Positions 28,925 through 36,604 of a stretch of DNA of 64,000 nucleotides are shown here, one piece after another. The stretch spans positions 124,001 through 188,000 of the forward strand of contig NZ_JAHXBU010000089.1 in NCBI RefSeq assembly GCF_020178975.1. The letters are read 5' to 3'. The stretch comes from Cesiribacter sp. SM1. GTDB lineage: Bacteria > Bacteroidota > Bacteroidia > Cytophagales > Cyclobacteriaceae. The position numbers were made by a program, and so were the translations under genes. Under the pieces are notes generated by a model that made no database searches, was not told the origin of the DNA, and was given only the letters and a program-made list of their open reading frames with translations. The stretch's first letter is position 1; each line of letters opens with the position of its first letter.

Positions 28925-29125
28925 TTAGCTTTTTTGTTGTGCTGGAATTGTTAATTCTTCCTCATCAAGCGGCATGGCCGATAGTTCCGTGATGTGCTCC
29001 TTCTTTGTTTTCACTACCACAATCAACAATAGTGTAAAGAAGATGAAGAAGATCAGGAGGGAGATAATAGGATAGAGTTCTATCCCGATTATCGTCTCCA
29101 TATGGTGTTTTATGAACTTAAGCAT
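28925..29125 (-). CDS. ccoQ: Small cbb3 oxidase membrane subunit (CcoQ-like)
   Basis: The 66-residue protein has one membrane helix (about 17-38) and a charged cytoplasmic tail. The size, topology and position between ccoNO and ccoP with 2- and 3-base gaps identify it as the fourth subunit. CcoQ stabilises the complex. The sequence is too short for a motif-based call, so the assignment rests on context. Confidence 0.82.
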   Translation of the reverse strand: MLKFIKHHMETIIGIELYPIISLLIFFIFFTLLLIVVVKTKKEHITELSAMPLDEEELTIPAQQKS

Positions 29126-29127
29126 GA

Positions 29128-31341
29128 TTACTTCTTGATTTCAGGTCTTACTTCGTAAGGCTTTACTTCTTTTTCTGGATCGGCCTTGATATCGGTACCC
29201 AGGCGCTGCAGGTATGCAATAAGGGCGATGATCTCCTTGTCGCTGCTTACTTTCACACCGCTTTGCTCCAGTCGGGCTGCTATTTCTTCGGCCTGCAGCT
29301 TCAGGTCATCAACGGCCTTGTCTTCGTAGCCTTCGGGGTAAGGAACACCCATGGTGCGCATGGCACTGATCTTGGCGCCGGTTTTGCTGGTATCCAGCGC
29401 TTTTTCGGCCATCCAGGGGTAGGCTGGCATAATGGAGCCCGGCGACATGCTCTCCGGATCAATCATGTGGTTGTAGTGCCAGCTGTCGGGATATTTGCCA
29501 CCTTCGCGGAGCAGGTCCGGACCGGTACGCTTAGAGCCCCACAGGAATGGGTGATCGTAAACAAACTCACCTGCTTTGGCATACTCGCCGTAACGCTCGG
29601 TTTCGGAGCGGAATGGCCTTACCATCTGGCTGTGGCAGTTATTACAGCCTTCTTTGATGTAGATGTCGCGACCTTCCAGCTCAAGGGAGGTGTAAGGTGC
29701 TACAGAAGCAATGGTTGGCACATTAGATTCTACCAGGAAGGTAGGCATCATTTCTACCAGGCCACCAATCAGGATCACCACAAGGCTACCCACCATCAGC
29801 TGCACAGGGCGGCGCTCAATCCAGCGGTGCCAGTGCTCACCTTCGTGTCTTTCGTAGGTATCGCTAAGCGGAGCGGCTTCGGCCTCTTCGTTGGCTACAA
29901 AGCTACCGGCTTTGGCTGTTTTGATCAGGTTATAGGCCATGATGAACAGACCCAGGATAAAGAGCGCACCACCAAATGCACGCAGGGCATACATAGGCTT
30001 CATTTGCGTTACAATCTCCAGGAAGTTAGGATATGCCAGCAAGCCTTCTTTGGTAAACTCTTTCCACATCAGGCTTTGGGTTAAGCCAGCCCAGTACATA
30101 GGTACGGCGTAGAAAAGAATACCCAGGGTAGCAATCCAGAAGTGCCAGTTGGCCAGCTTAACAGAGTAAAGTTTGGTATTCCACATGCGCGGGAACAGCC
30201 AGTAAAGCATACCAAAGGTAAGCATACCGTTCCAGCCCAGGCCGCCTACGTGTACGTGGGCAATAGTCCAGTCGGTAAAGTGGCTAATGGCGTTGATGTT
30301 TTTCAACGACAGCATAGGGCCCTCGAAAGTAGCCATACCATAAGCAGTAAGGGCTACCACCATAAACTTCAGCACAGGCTCCTCGCGCACTTTATCCCAT
30401 ACACCACGCAGGGTTAACAGACCATTAAGCATACCACCCCAGCTTGGGGCAATCAGCATTACAGAGAACACCACACCCAGCGACTGTGCCCAGTCGGGCA
30501 GTGAGTTATACAGCAGGTGGTGCGGGCCAGCCCAGATGTAAAGGAAAATGAGCGCCCAGAAGTGAATGATAGACAGGCGGTATGAGTAAACCGGACGGTT
30601 GGCAGCCTTAGGCACAAAGTAGTACATCAGGCCCAGGTAAGGCGTAGTAAGAAAGAAAGCCACGGCATTGTGGCCATACCACCACTGCACCAGCGCATCC
30701 TGCACACCTGCGTACCAGCTGTAGCTCTTCATGAAAGAGATAGGAAGCTCAAAAGAGTTTACAATGTGCAGTACCGCTACGGTTACAAAGGTTGCAATAT
30801 AAAACCAGATGGCTACATACAGGTGGCGGGTACGGCGCTGCAGAATGGTTGCAAACATATTGTAACCAAATACTACCCACATCAGGGTAATGGCAATGTC
30901 GATGGGCCACTCCAGCTCTGCATATTCTTTAGAGGTGCTGAAGCCTAATGGCAGTGTAATGGCTGCGGCTACAATAATCAGCTGCCAGCCCCAGAAGTTA
31001 ACGCGGCTTAGGGTATCGCTGTACATGCGGGTTTTGCAAAGCCGCTGCAGCGAGTAGTACACTCCCGTGAAGATACCATTGCCTACAAAGGCAAAGATTA
31101 CCGCATTGGTGTGCAGCGGGCGAATACGCCCGAAGGAGGTATATTCAATACCAAAATTCAATGCCGGAAATACAAGCTGAAGCGCTACGAATAGCCCCAC
31201 CAGCATCCCCACTGCTCCCCATATTATGGTGGCGTAGGCGAACATCCGAACAATTGCATTGTCATAAGAGAAGCGTTCCAGCTCCAGCCTTGGCGGCTTG
31301 TGACCGGCGGTTGCTTCCTGTGTTAATACGCCTGTACTCAT
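29128..31341 (-). CDS. ccoNO: Fused cbb3 oxidase subunits I and II (CcoN-CcoO)
   Basis: One 737-residue chain joins the catalytic heme-copper subunit to the mono-heme subunit. The CcoN part (about 1-475) has His77 (RPLHTNAV), His224 (WWYGHNAVAFF), His274/275 (AGPHHLLY) and His362/364 (IAHVHVGG) as likely heme b, heme b3 and CuB ligands. After a linker, one membrane helix (about 513-530) anchors a CcoO domain with Cys566, Cys569, His570 (GCNNCHSQM) and Met638 (GSIMPAY). Fusion is known in Bacteroidota. Fixed 1:1 stoichiometry of the two subunits would follow. Confidence 0.96.
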   Translation of the reverse strand: MSTGVLTQEATAGHKPPRLELERFSYDNAIVRMFAYATIIWGAVGMLVGLFVALQLVFPALNFGIEYTSFGRIRPLHTNAVIFAFVGNGIFTGVYYSLQRLCKTRMYSDTLSRVNFWGWQLIIVAAAITLPLGFSTSKEYAELEWPIDIAITLMWVVFGYNMFATILQRRTRHLYVAIWFYIATFVTVAVLHIVNSFELPISFMKSYSWYAGVQDALVQWWYGHNAVAFFLTTPYLGLMYYFVPKAANRPVYSYRLSIIHFWALIFLYIWAGPHHLLYNSLPDWAQSLGVVFSVMLIAPSWGGMLNGLLTLRGVWDKVREEPVLKFMVVALTAYGMATFEGPMLSLKNINAISHFTDWTIAHVHVGGLGWNGMLTFGMLYWLFPRMWNTKLYSVKLANWHFWIATLGILFYAVPMYWAGLTQSLMWKEFTKEGLLAYPNFLEIVTQMKPMYALRAFGGALFILGLFIMAYNLIKTAKAGSFVANEEAEAAPLSDTYERHEGEHWHRWIERRPVQLMVGSLVVILIGGLVEMMPTFLVESNVPTIASVAPYTSLELEGRDIYIKEGCNNCHSQMVRPFRSETERYGEYAKAGEFVYDHPFLWGSKRTGPDLLREGGKYPDSWHYNHMIDPESMSPGSIMPAYPWMAEKALDTSKTGAKISAMRTMGVPYPEGYEDKAVDDLKLQAEEIAARLEQSGVKVSSDKEIIALIAYLQRLGTDIKADPEKEVKPYEVRPEIKK

Positions 31342-31354
31342 AGGTTTCGGAAAA

Positions 31355-31522
31355 TTATTTAGTAGTAGTTTGTTTTTGGGCAGGTTTATCTTCGAATAAC
31401 ATCCTCACGGAGGGGGTGTAATCATCCTCGTACTGGCCAGATCGGGTGGCCCAGAGAAAAGCCACCAGGAAACCGATAGCTACCAGCAGGCTTATTCCGA
31501 TCAGCAGAAACAATGCACTCAT
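31355..31522 (-). CDS. ccoS: cbb3 oxidase assembly protein CcoS
   Basis: A 55-codon gene that a length filter would miss. Minus-strand translation from the ATG at 31522 gives MSALFLLIGISLLVAIGFLV, then AFLWATRSGQYEDDYTPSVR and a short Lys/Thr-rich tail, stopping at 31355. One membrane helix followed by W-(A/x)-x-(R/K)-S-GQY(E/D)D is the CcoS signature. CcoS is needed for cofactor insertion into cbb3 oxidase. It is the first gene of the oxidase operon, 13 bases upstream of ccoNO. Its start is about 22 bases from the predicted -7 element. Confidence 0.92.
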   Translation of the reverse strand: MSALFLLIGISLLVAIGFLVAFLWATRSGQYEDDYTPSVRMLFEDKPAQKQTTTK

Positions 31523-31543
31523 ATTTTACACTTGTTTACACTA

Positions 31544-31609
31544 CAAATCTCCCCAGATAGCAGCAGCTTAGGTATGACAGCCATCACCACAAAAACTGAT
31601 ATATATCAG
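31544..31609 (-). promoter_or_regulatory. ccoS-NO-Q-P-G promoter with Fnr-like operator
   Basis: The operator CTGATATATATCAG is at 31596-31609 (centre 31602.5). The -7-like octamer GAGATTTG on the minus strand is at 31544-31551 (centre 31547.5) and continues into TAGTGTAA. Spacing is 55 bases, identical to fixH. The block aligns without gaps to the fixH promoter, including a shared TCATACC about 27 bases upstream of the -7 element. Confidence 0.72.
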
Positions 31610-31775
31610 CTTTGATGATCATCTCTGAAAAGAGGAAAAAAACAGGCAACAGGCATAAGAAGCTATGGTACAAAATGTTATGCCCGTAAAACTGAAAATA
31701 TTCCTGCAATGCAGGCAGTGATGCGCTTGCGAAGTTTTAGGTGTTTTTTATACTTTAGGGGTTTAATCCCAAGGC

Positions 31776-31811
31776 TATGTTTGTTCACCACGTATTTTTC
31801 TGGTTAAAGAA
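31776..31811 (+). repeat. attL: left copy of the 36-bp integration repeat
   Basis: It begins TATGTTTGTTCACCACGT, then A, then TTTTTCTGGTTAAAGAA. It differs from the right copy only at its 19th base (A versus T), a synonymous difference in the Val codon. It carries the first 11 codons of the Dabb gene and then runs out of frame similarity, ending in TAA. Confidence 0.88.
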
Positions 31812-31852
31812 TTTTTAATTCTTTTATCGTGGTGCTTATCAACTACTTACAT

Positions 31853-31899
31853 TTAGTAAAATAGTAAAGTAGTAAAGGATTAGTAAAATAATGGAGTAG
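31853..31899 (+). repeat. Left-end AGTAAA direct repeats, candidate integrase arm sites
   Basis: Four copies of (T)TAGTAAA(A/G) occur in direct orientation within 47 bases, about 40 bases inside attL. Three similar copies lie at 38878-38906, about 105 bases inside attR. Arm-type sites of tyrosine integrases typically occupy such subterminal positions; the integrase has the N-terminal arm-binding domain that would recognise them. Confidence 0.5.
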
Positions 31900-32010
31900 T
31901 TGGGTAGAATAGACAAGCGGAAATAACATGCTTGTCTATGCTGGTTAGAAAATCCAGTTCACCCACACCTAATATATAGTATCAGCCTATCAGCATTTAT
32001 CAATGGCGTA

Positions 32011-32051
32011 GAATGAAAAAGGACTGCAACACCAACAGTCCTTTTTCATTC
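32011..32051. terminator. 16-bp perfect hairpin near the left end of the element
   Basis: GAATGAAAAAGGACTG (32011-32026) pairs with CAGTCCTTTTTCATTC (32036-32051) around a 9-base loop. A-rich and T-rich arms make it terminator-like in both directions. It would insulate the element from host transcription, or could be a replication structure. Confidence 0.6.
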
Positions 32052-32292
32052 TCCATTTATTTTGAATTAAAGACCTATTTATCTGAATTTATTAGAATTA
32101 TTTTTTTGGGTACTTATGGTAAAAAGTACACTAAGTATAACCAGATGGGCTTTTATGGCTGGTATAGTGGTTATTTCTGGTTTGTGTGCCTGTGGTTGGT
32201 TAGGTATTCACGGATTTAACCAGCATCACTATAAATCAACCATTTTAATAAGTATTAGTATGTTTAAGTTAGTTTAAGATATGATAAATAGA

Positions 32293-32357
32293 AAAGTGGT
32301 TTAAAATGTAACATTAACCTATATAATAAGAAAATATGTTACAAATCAAACCACTTT
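32293..32357 (-). terminator. Inverted repeat after the primase-helicase gene, probable terminator
   Basis: AAAGTGGTTT with TGTAAC (32293-32312) pairs with GTTACA and AAACCACTTT (32338-32357). The loop is AT-rich and a T-rich stretch follows on the minus strand. It lies 14 bases past the stop of the minus-strand gene at 32372. Confidence 0.55.
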
Positions 32358-32371
32358 CAATAATTCTAATA

Positions 32372-35089
32372 TTATAACTTTCGAATGATTGTATAATTTA
32401 AAAAGTTTGATGAAGCAGAATAATCAAATAGTACTCCCAAACTTTTACTTATATAGTTCTTTGAAGTAGTAGTAAAACCAGCCTTTACAATTAAATCTTT
32501 CAACTCTTTGTTAGTATAAGTAGTATTTACTTGTATTTGCTTCTCAAGATTTTTCAATCTTTGGTAGTTAACTAATGCAGAGTTAGATACTTGATTACCA
32601 GCTTTGATTTCCTTCTCAACTAAATTATACTTAATTCTACTCTCTACTATATCATAATCTTTTTTAGATGTTAACAAATTTTGTTTCTTTATTTCATCAT
32701 TAGAAAGGTATTGAGAAAGAAATATATACTTTTTCTCAAGTTCATCGGTCGTACTATCAAGATGCTGATTAAAAGTGTGTGTTCCTTTGAACATTGAATC
32801 TATAATACTTTCAATCTTTAACTTTTTCTCTTTGCGAACGTTCCTGCCTACCTGCTTAATTTCCTTAACATCTTCTTTATCTATTGATATACTATCTGCT
32901 TCAACTTCAATAAAATTAAACTGTTCCAGATAATGTTTTAACACCCTTACATTACTCCTAATATTATCATTCAAAGTTTGGTAGTTATTGTACAATAAAC
33001 AGTAGCTATCTTTCTGGTACTCCCCGTTAACGTCTTCAAATACATAATCTAAACTGTTTACTATTTTATCGACATTAGCAGCATTAAAACACCAATCCCT
33101 ATTTTTATTCTTCTCTCTTGCTTGTTCCAGATGTTTTAATTCTAAATCCATCCTTGCTTTCAATTCCTCATTATCGGGTAACTGTATCTGCCCTAATTTT
33201 CCAGAATGAATTATTTTAATGGCTGGTACTTGCTTTCTGAAACGTGCGGTAAACTGTACATAGTCTATCAGTGTTGAACCACTACCAAACGTAATTACAG
33301 CCTCTCTGTCACACTCATTTATATTTACACCAGCTTGTATTACGCAAGTTGTTAAAAGCACATCATACCCGTTTAAACTGGCGTTTTTCGTTATGCCTGT
33401 GTATTCCAGCCTATCTTTCTTATCACTGGATACATACGCCACTTTTAAACCTCTAACCTCTGTTAAGAAGGTGTAAAGTTTATCAAGTTCGGTTTTATCA
33501 TTTTTGTAAAATACGTTGAGTTTACCAGCCTCCAAACCGCTAATAAAGTAATCTTTGTTAGATACCTTTTCATCAAGTCTAATTAACTGGTACTGGTATT
33601 TAAATCTGTTTACCTTCTCAAAACTTAGAAGGTTTTCTGGTGAATATTTACCCTCTAATGGTAGCATACTACCAGATAGATAGATTATGTACTCGTAGTT
33701 GTTTAACTGTCGTTGGATGTCTTGTATCGTGTTACTCTTATACCCGTAATCACTTACTAAACTATGGGCTTCATCAATCACTAATAGCTTTGATTGCCTA
33801 TCCTGGATTTTGTTAATAGAGTTGTAGCAACATGCCAGAACATCAGCTTTAACCATATCAACAGTTAATGCCCTACGCCCTGTAATTCCTGATATATCTG
33901 CTTGCTGTTCCACCAGTGCAGTAGTAGGCATGATAATATCAGTCTTGAGATTTAATTCACTTGCCAGTGCTTTAACCAGTGTTGTTTTACCGCTACCCGT
34001 TGGTGCATCAATAAACAGTATCCTTTTATCCAGTAGATTAGATTTTATCAAATCCTTCTGTTCGGTCAGATAATGGCTAATTTTTAGCTGACTTTGATTC
34101 TGGTCCACCGGACCAGAATCTAACGGCTTATACTCTTTAAAATAGTTCTTCCAGTTGTACGCCAGTTTTTCGGGTATGCTTTTAGCATTATAATCGTTTG
34201 TATACCTGCCATTAATGAAAGTCAGTAATTCCGTTAAGCATTCGTTAAACGAGATACCAAACTTTTTAACCTTACAGATTTCCAGCAGGAATTTATTTCT
34301 TTGACCGTCTATCCAATCAACACCAGAAGCTTGCAGGGTATTTATAAAACTGTCAAATAAAGATTTGATGTTTTCAGTATTAACAGCACTATAATCAAAA
34401 CTATCTACTTCTGAATTACTGGTACTACTATCTGTTACTAAGTGCTTATACTTCCTTATTATCTCACTTGCTGGTGCTATGTGCGATTCTTCATTGAGAT
34501 ATGCATCTGAATCATAAGAGAAGAAACATAGTCTGGTGTAGTCTATACATTGCATATCAGCATCTAAATCAAACTGACTTTTGAATGATAATGCCATGCA
34601 TCTATAAAACTGGTCGTGTTCACTTTCGGTACAATCGGATTTAATAAAAACTTTCAAACCTTTACCAGAAGGGCTTTTAAATAATAGAAGTGTTGCTGGG
34701 TATTCCTTTAATCTATCATAAGCCTGTGTTACTTGCTGACTACTCATTTTATCAAAGTCAAACCCTAAAATTTGAGTATAGATTTTATCAGCCTTTTTGT
34801 CTCTTCTATCTTCAAAATCCGCAGATACAGTAAACGAGGGTAAACTAAGTTTTATGTACTCATATTCCTGTTTAGTATGGGTTTGTATATACTCAATTTT
34901 AGGTTTGATATTATCAACTTGATGTACACCACCACCAGATTTAATTACCTCAAACACCTGTTTTACATTAAGTGTATTGTATTTTTTGTAAAATGGGTTT
35001 GGGTTTAAATCACTTAGCCCGCTATTAGTATTTCGCCAGATTGATATACTTCTATCAACATGTTGCTTCGTTTCGTTATTTTTCATCAA
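32372..35089 (-). CDS. Primase-helicase fusion replication protein (BT4734/VirE-N-like primase plus SF2 helicase)
   Basis: The 905-residue protein has an N-terminal BT4734/VirE-N-like primase domain of the archaeo-eukaryotic type. It shows Asp111-x-Asp113 (LGFDFD), the SPSGKGLK motif at 139-146 and a later aspartate-rich strand (DADMQCIDYTRLCFFS). A superfamily 2 helicase core follows, with Walker A GSGKTT at 365-370 and DEAH at 439-442 (LLVIDEAHS). A motif VI-like FTARFRKQ segment is also present. The C-terminal third is Lys/Glu-rich and helical. Such fusions initiate and unwind replication of plasmids and phage-like elements. It is the main gene of the integrated element and its AT-rich composition sets it apart from the host genes. 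Confidence 0.8.
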   Translation of the reverse strand: MMKNNETKQHVDRSISIWRNTNSGLSDLNPNPFYKKYNTLNVKQVFEVIKSGGGVHQVDNIKPKIEYIQTHTKQEYEYIKLSLPSFTVSADFEDRRDKKADKIYTQILGFDFDKMSSQQVTQAYDRLKEYPATLLLFKSPSGKGLKVFIKSDCTESEHDQFYRCMALSFKSQFDLDADMQCIDYTRLCFFSYDSDAYLNEESHIAPASEIIRKYKHLVTDSSTSNSEVDSFDYSAVNTENIKSLFDSFINTLQASGVDWIDGQRNKFLLEICKVKKFGISFNECLTELLTFINGRYTNDYNAKSIPEKLAYNWKNYFKEYKPLDSGPVDQNQSQLKISHYLTEQKDLIKSNLLDKRILFIDAPTGSGKTTLVKALASELNLKTDIIMPTTALVEQQADISGITGRRALTVDMVKADVLACCYNSINKIQDRQSKLLVIDEAHSLVSDYGYKSNTIQDIQRQLNNYEYIIYLSGSMLPLEGKYSPENLLSFEKVNRFKYQYQLIRLDEKVSNKDYFISGLEAGKLNVFYKNDKTELDKLYTFLTEVRGLKVAYVSSDKKDRLEYTGITKNASLNGYDVLLTTCVIQAGVNINECDREAVITFGSGSTLIDYVQFTARFRKQVPAIKIIHSGKLGQIQLPDNEELKARMDLELKHLEQAREKNKNRDWCFNAANVDKIVNSLDYVFEDVNGEYQKDSYCLLYNNYQTLNDNIRSNVRVLKHYLEQFNFIEVEADSISIDKEDVKEIKQVGRNVRKEKKLKIESIIDSMFKGTHTFNQHLDSTTDELEKKYIFLSQYLSNDEIKKQNLLTSKKDYDIVESRIKYNLVEKEIKAGNQVSNSALVNYQRLKNLEKQIQVNTTYTNKELKDLIVKAGFTTTSKNYISKSLGVLFDYSASSNFLNYTIIRKL

Positions 35090-35112
35090 TTCATATCATT
35101 AATTTTTATAGG

Positions 35113-35385
35113 TTATTCACCAAAATTCGGCATTGCTTTTAGGTGAGTTGGATTACTTTCGCTATAAATTTCACCTTTCAGTATTGCGTAAAATGTCGGT
35201 TTACAAACGTTAAACATCTTCATTATTTCAACATTCGTATACACTCTATTTTTAGATAAATGGCGCATCTGTTGCGCTTGTTCATACGTGAATTTAACCG
35301 TATGGTAACCACGTTCTTTTTTAGTCGCCAGTTGTTTAGCTACCATTTTTGCTTTGCTTTCTGGTGTCCAGTTGTGCTTTCTCAT
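35113..35385 (-). CDS. Small helix-turn-helix DNA-binding protein
   Basis: The 90-residue basic protein ends with a resolvase-type HTH (YTNVEIMKMFNVCKPTFYAI): helix, turn at FNV, recognition helix KPTFYAI. The N-terminus (NWTPESKAKMVAKQL) is also helical and basic. It has no catalytic serine domain, so it is a regulator or origin-binding factor rather than a resolvase. It is 23 bases upstream of the primase-helicase gene on the same strand. The inverted repeat at 35462/35530 in front of it is a natural candidate for its operator. Confidence 0.7.
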   Translation of the reverse strand: MRKHNWTPESKAKMVAKQLATKKERGYHTVKFTYEQAQQMRHLSKNRVYTNVEIMKMFNVCKPTFYAILKGEIYSESNPTHLKAMPNFGE

Positions 35386-35461
35386 TGTTATTAATTTATT
35401 TTTTGTGAGTTATTCCCCCCCTCTACCAATTTAAAGTAGTTAGTTGAAGTTTGTTTATCTT

Positions 35462-35539
35462 TTATACTCTAAAAACAGGCTTTGTTTGAAAAAAATAAAA
35501 AATATTTTTAATAAAACTTTTGATTTTTATAGAGTATAA
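35462..35539. promoter_or_regulatory. Divergent control region with a 10-bp inverted repeat
   Basis: TTATACTCTA (35462-35471) and TAGAGTATAA (35530-35539) are perfectly complementary. They flank 58 bases of almost pure A/T, between the minus-strand HTH gene and the plus-strand 198-residue gene. This fits two operator half-regions for divergent promoters, or an AT-rich melting region of a replication origin. Confidence 0.5.
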
Positions 35540-35626
35540 TAGTGTTAAATCGGTAGTTTTTCGGAAACAAATCCGAATTCCGTATTTATATAGGTATAGG
35601 GCAAACAAAAAATTAATAAATAACTA

Positions 35627-36223
35627 ATGAAAATTTTTATAACAGATGAATTTAAAACAGCAACTAAACGTCTAAATGAGATTGTAGAGACCGTAAACCA
35701 GCAACTAAAAACAGTTGATAATAGCGTATTACGCATATATGAGGGTAAAACCTTATTAGAGGTTGAGGTATCGGATATTGCACAATTCCTTAAAAATAAG
35801 AAAGCTGAATCGTTAACAAGCTTTCAAGAACAGTTAGCGGTAGGTGTTGACCTTAGAAAGCAGATTAAACTAACGGATAAAGAAGCAAGCGACATTGCAA
35901 CCGTTGATACCCTTATTAACTCTTTTAATCAGTTTGTTGGTGACCGTGGGTTACTGCATCATATCACAGTAAGCAAGGGTAAAGCATCAATAAATCATGC
36001 TGGTTTAGCTTATTTAGAAAGCCTGAAGATTACCCTTAACAAGAAAGAATTAAGGCTGTGGGAGTCAATCAACTCTATTAGAGATATGGTATACACTGAC
36101 CACAACAGCAAGTTCTTACTATATAGAATATTCAACCCATCACAATTAAATGAACTGATACAGCAAACAGACTTTGATTTAAGGACATTTAAAAATACTG
36201 TACAACGCTACAATCTTAAATAA
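35627..36223 (+). CDS. Hypothetical protein of the integrative element
   Basis: The 198-residue helical protein (MKIFITDEFKTATKRLNEIV) is Lys/Glu-rich and has no signal peptide or membrane segment. I do not recognise a domain. It begins the plus-strand two-gene unit of the element and ends 17 bases before the next gene. The position opposite the replication genes and ahead of a ribbon-helix-helix-like protein would suit a mobilisation or partition function. No relaxase motif (HUH or catalytic Tyr with His triad) is visible. Confidence 0.62.
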   Translation: MKIFITDEFKTATKRLNEIVETVNQQLKTVDNSVLRIYEGKTLLEVEVSDIAQFLKNKKAESLTSFQEQLAVGVDLRKQIKLTDKEASDIATVDTLINSFNQFVGDRGLLHHITVSKGKASINHAGLAYLESLKITLNKKELRLWESINSIRDMVYTDHNSKFLLYRIFNPSQLNELIQQTDFDLRTFKNTVQRYNLK

Positions 36224-36240
36224 AAAATACTCTACACCAG

Positions 36241-36444
36241 ATGCAGTTTCAACAAATCGTAAATAAGTACAACCGCCAAACTTTAAAAGCTGAAGGTTTT
36301 AATACTACTCCAAAATATAAATTGTCTGTTGTGGTAAGTGATGCAGAAAAAGAAAAACTGTTACCACTACTCAAAAAATACAACATTACCCTATCTGAAT
36401 TCCTGCGATACTCAATACATGTACTTGCAGACCAGATTAAATAA
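36241..36444 (+). CDS. Small ribbon-helix-helix-like protein
   Basis: The 67-residue protein contains a beta strand then two helices (YKLSVVVSDAEKEKLLPLL, NITLSEFLRYSIHVL), the order expected of a ribbon-helix-helix DNA-binding domain such as those in MobC or ParD-type accessory proteins. It follows the 198-residue gene and precedes a terminator. It is probably a regulator of the element or an accessory for DNA processing. Confidence 0.6.
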   Translation: MQFQQIVNKYNRQTLKAEGFNTTPKYKLSVVVSDAEKEKLLPLLKKYNITLSEFLRYSIHVLADQIK

Positions 36445-36561
36445 AACTTCGTTTCGTTCATTTTTCAGTCAAATAAGGGGGCAGTGCTGGTACTGCATAT
36501 CGCTGGTGCTACTCCCCTATTTAAATTCTTTGTTGTATTGTTGTATTAGCCGTTAGCTATG

Positions 36562-36604
36562 GGTGTGTTTCTGGTTTTGGCTTATCCAGTTACACACCTT
36601 TTTT
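36562..36604 (+). terminator. Terminator between convergent element genes
   Basis: GGTGTGTTTCTGG (36562-36574) pairs with CCAGTTACACACC (36586-36598) at 11 of 13 positions, followed by six T residues at 36599-36604. It ends the plus-strand pair. The reverse direction could also end the integrase-cargo transcript less efficiently. Confidence 0.78.

Larger units (their letters stand above)
31523..32371. other. Intergenic region spanning the oxidase promoter, the left element junction and element-end sequences
   Basis: This 849-base region holds, left to right, the ccoS promoter (31544-31609), host sequence that would have been the promoter of the Dabb gene, the left att copy (31776-31811), AGTAAA repeats (31853-31899), a 16-bp hairpin (32011-32051) and a terminator-like inverted repeat (32293-32357). 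The 68-codon plus-strand frame at 32013-32219 begins inside the hairpin and is judged non-coding. Confidence 0.6.

Noticed and set aside
29263-30084. 273-codon plus-strand frame opposite the ccoNO gene
   Set aside because: It is a shadow of the highly biased codon use of ccoNO on the other strand, and its His/Gly-rich translation has no family pattern.
32013-32219. 68-codon plus-strand frame near the left end of the element
   Set aside because: It starts inside the 16-bp hairpin and has no recognised feature or plausible promoter.
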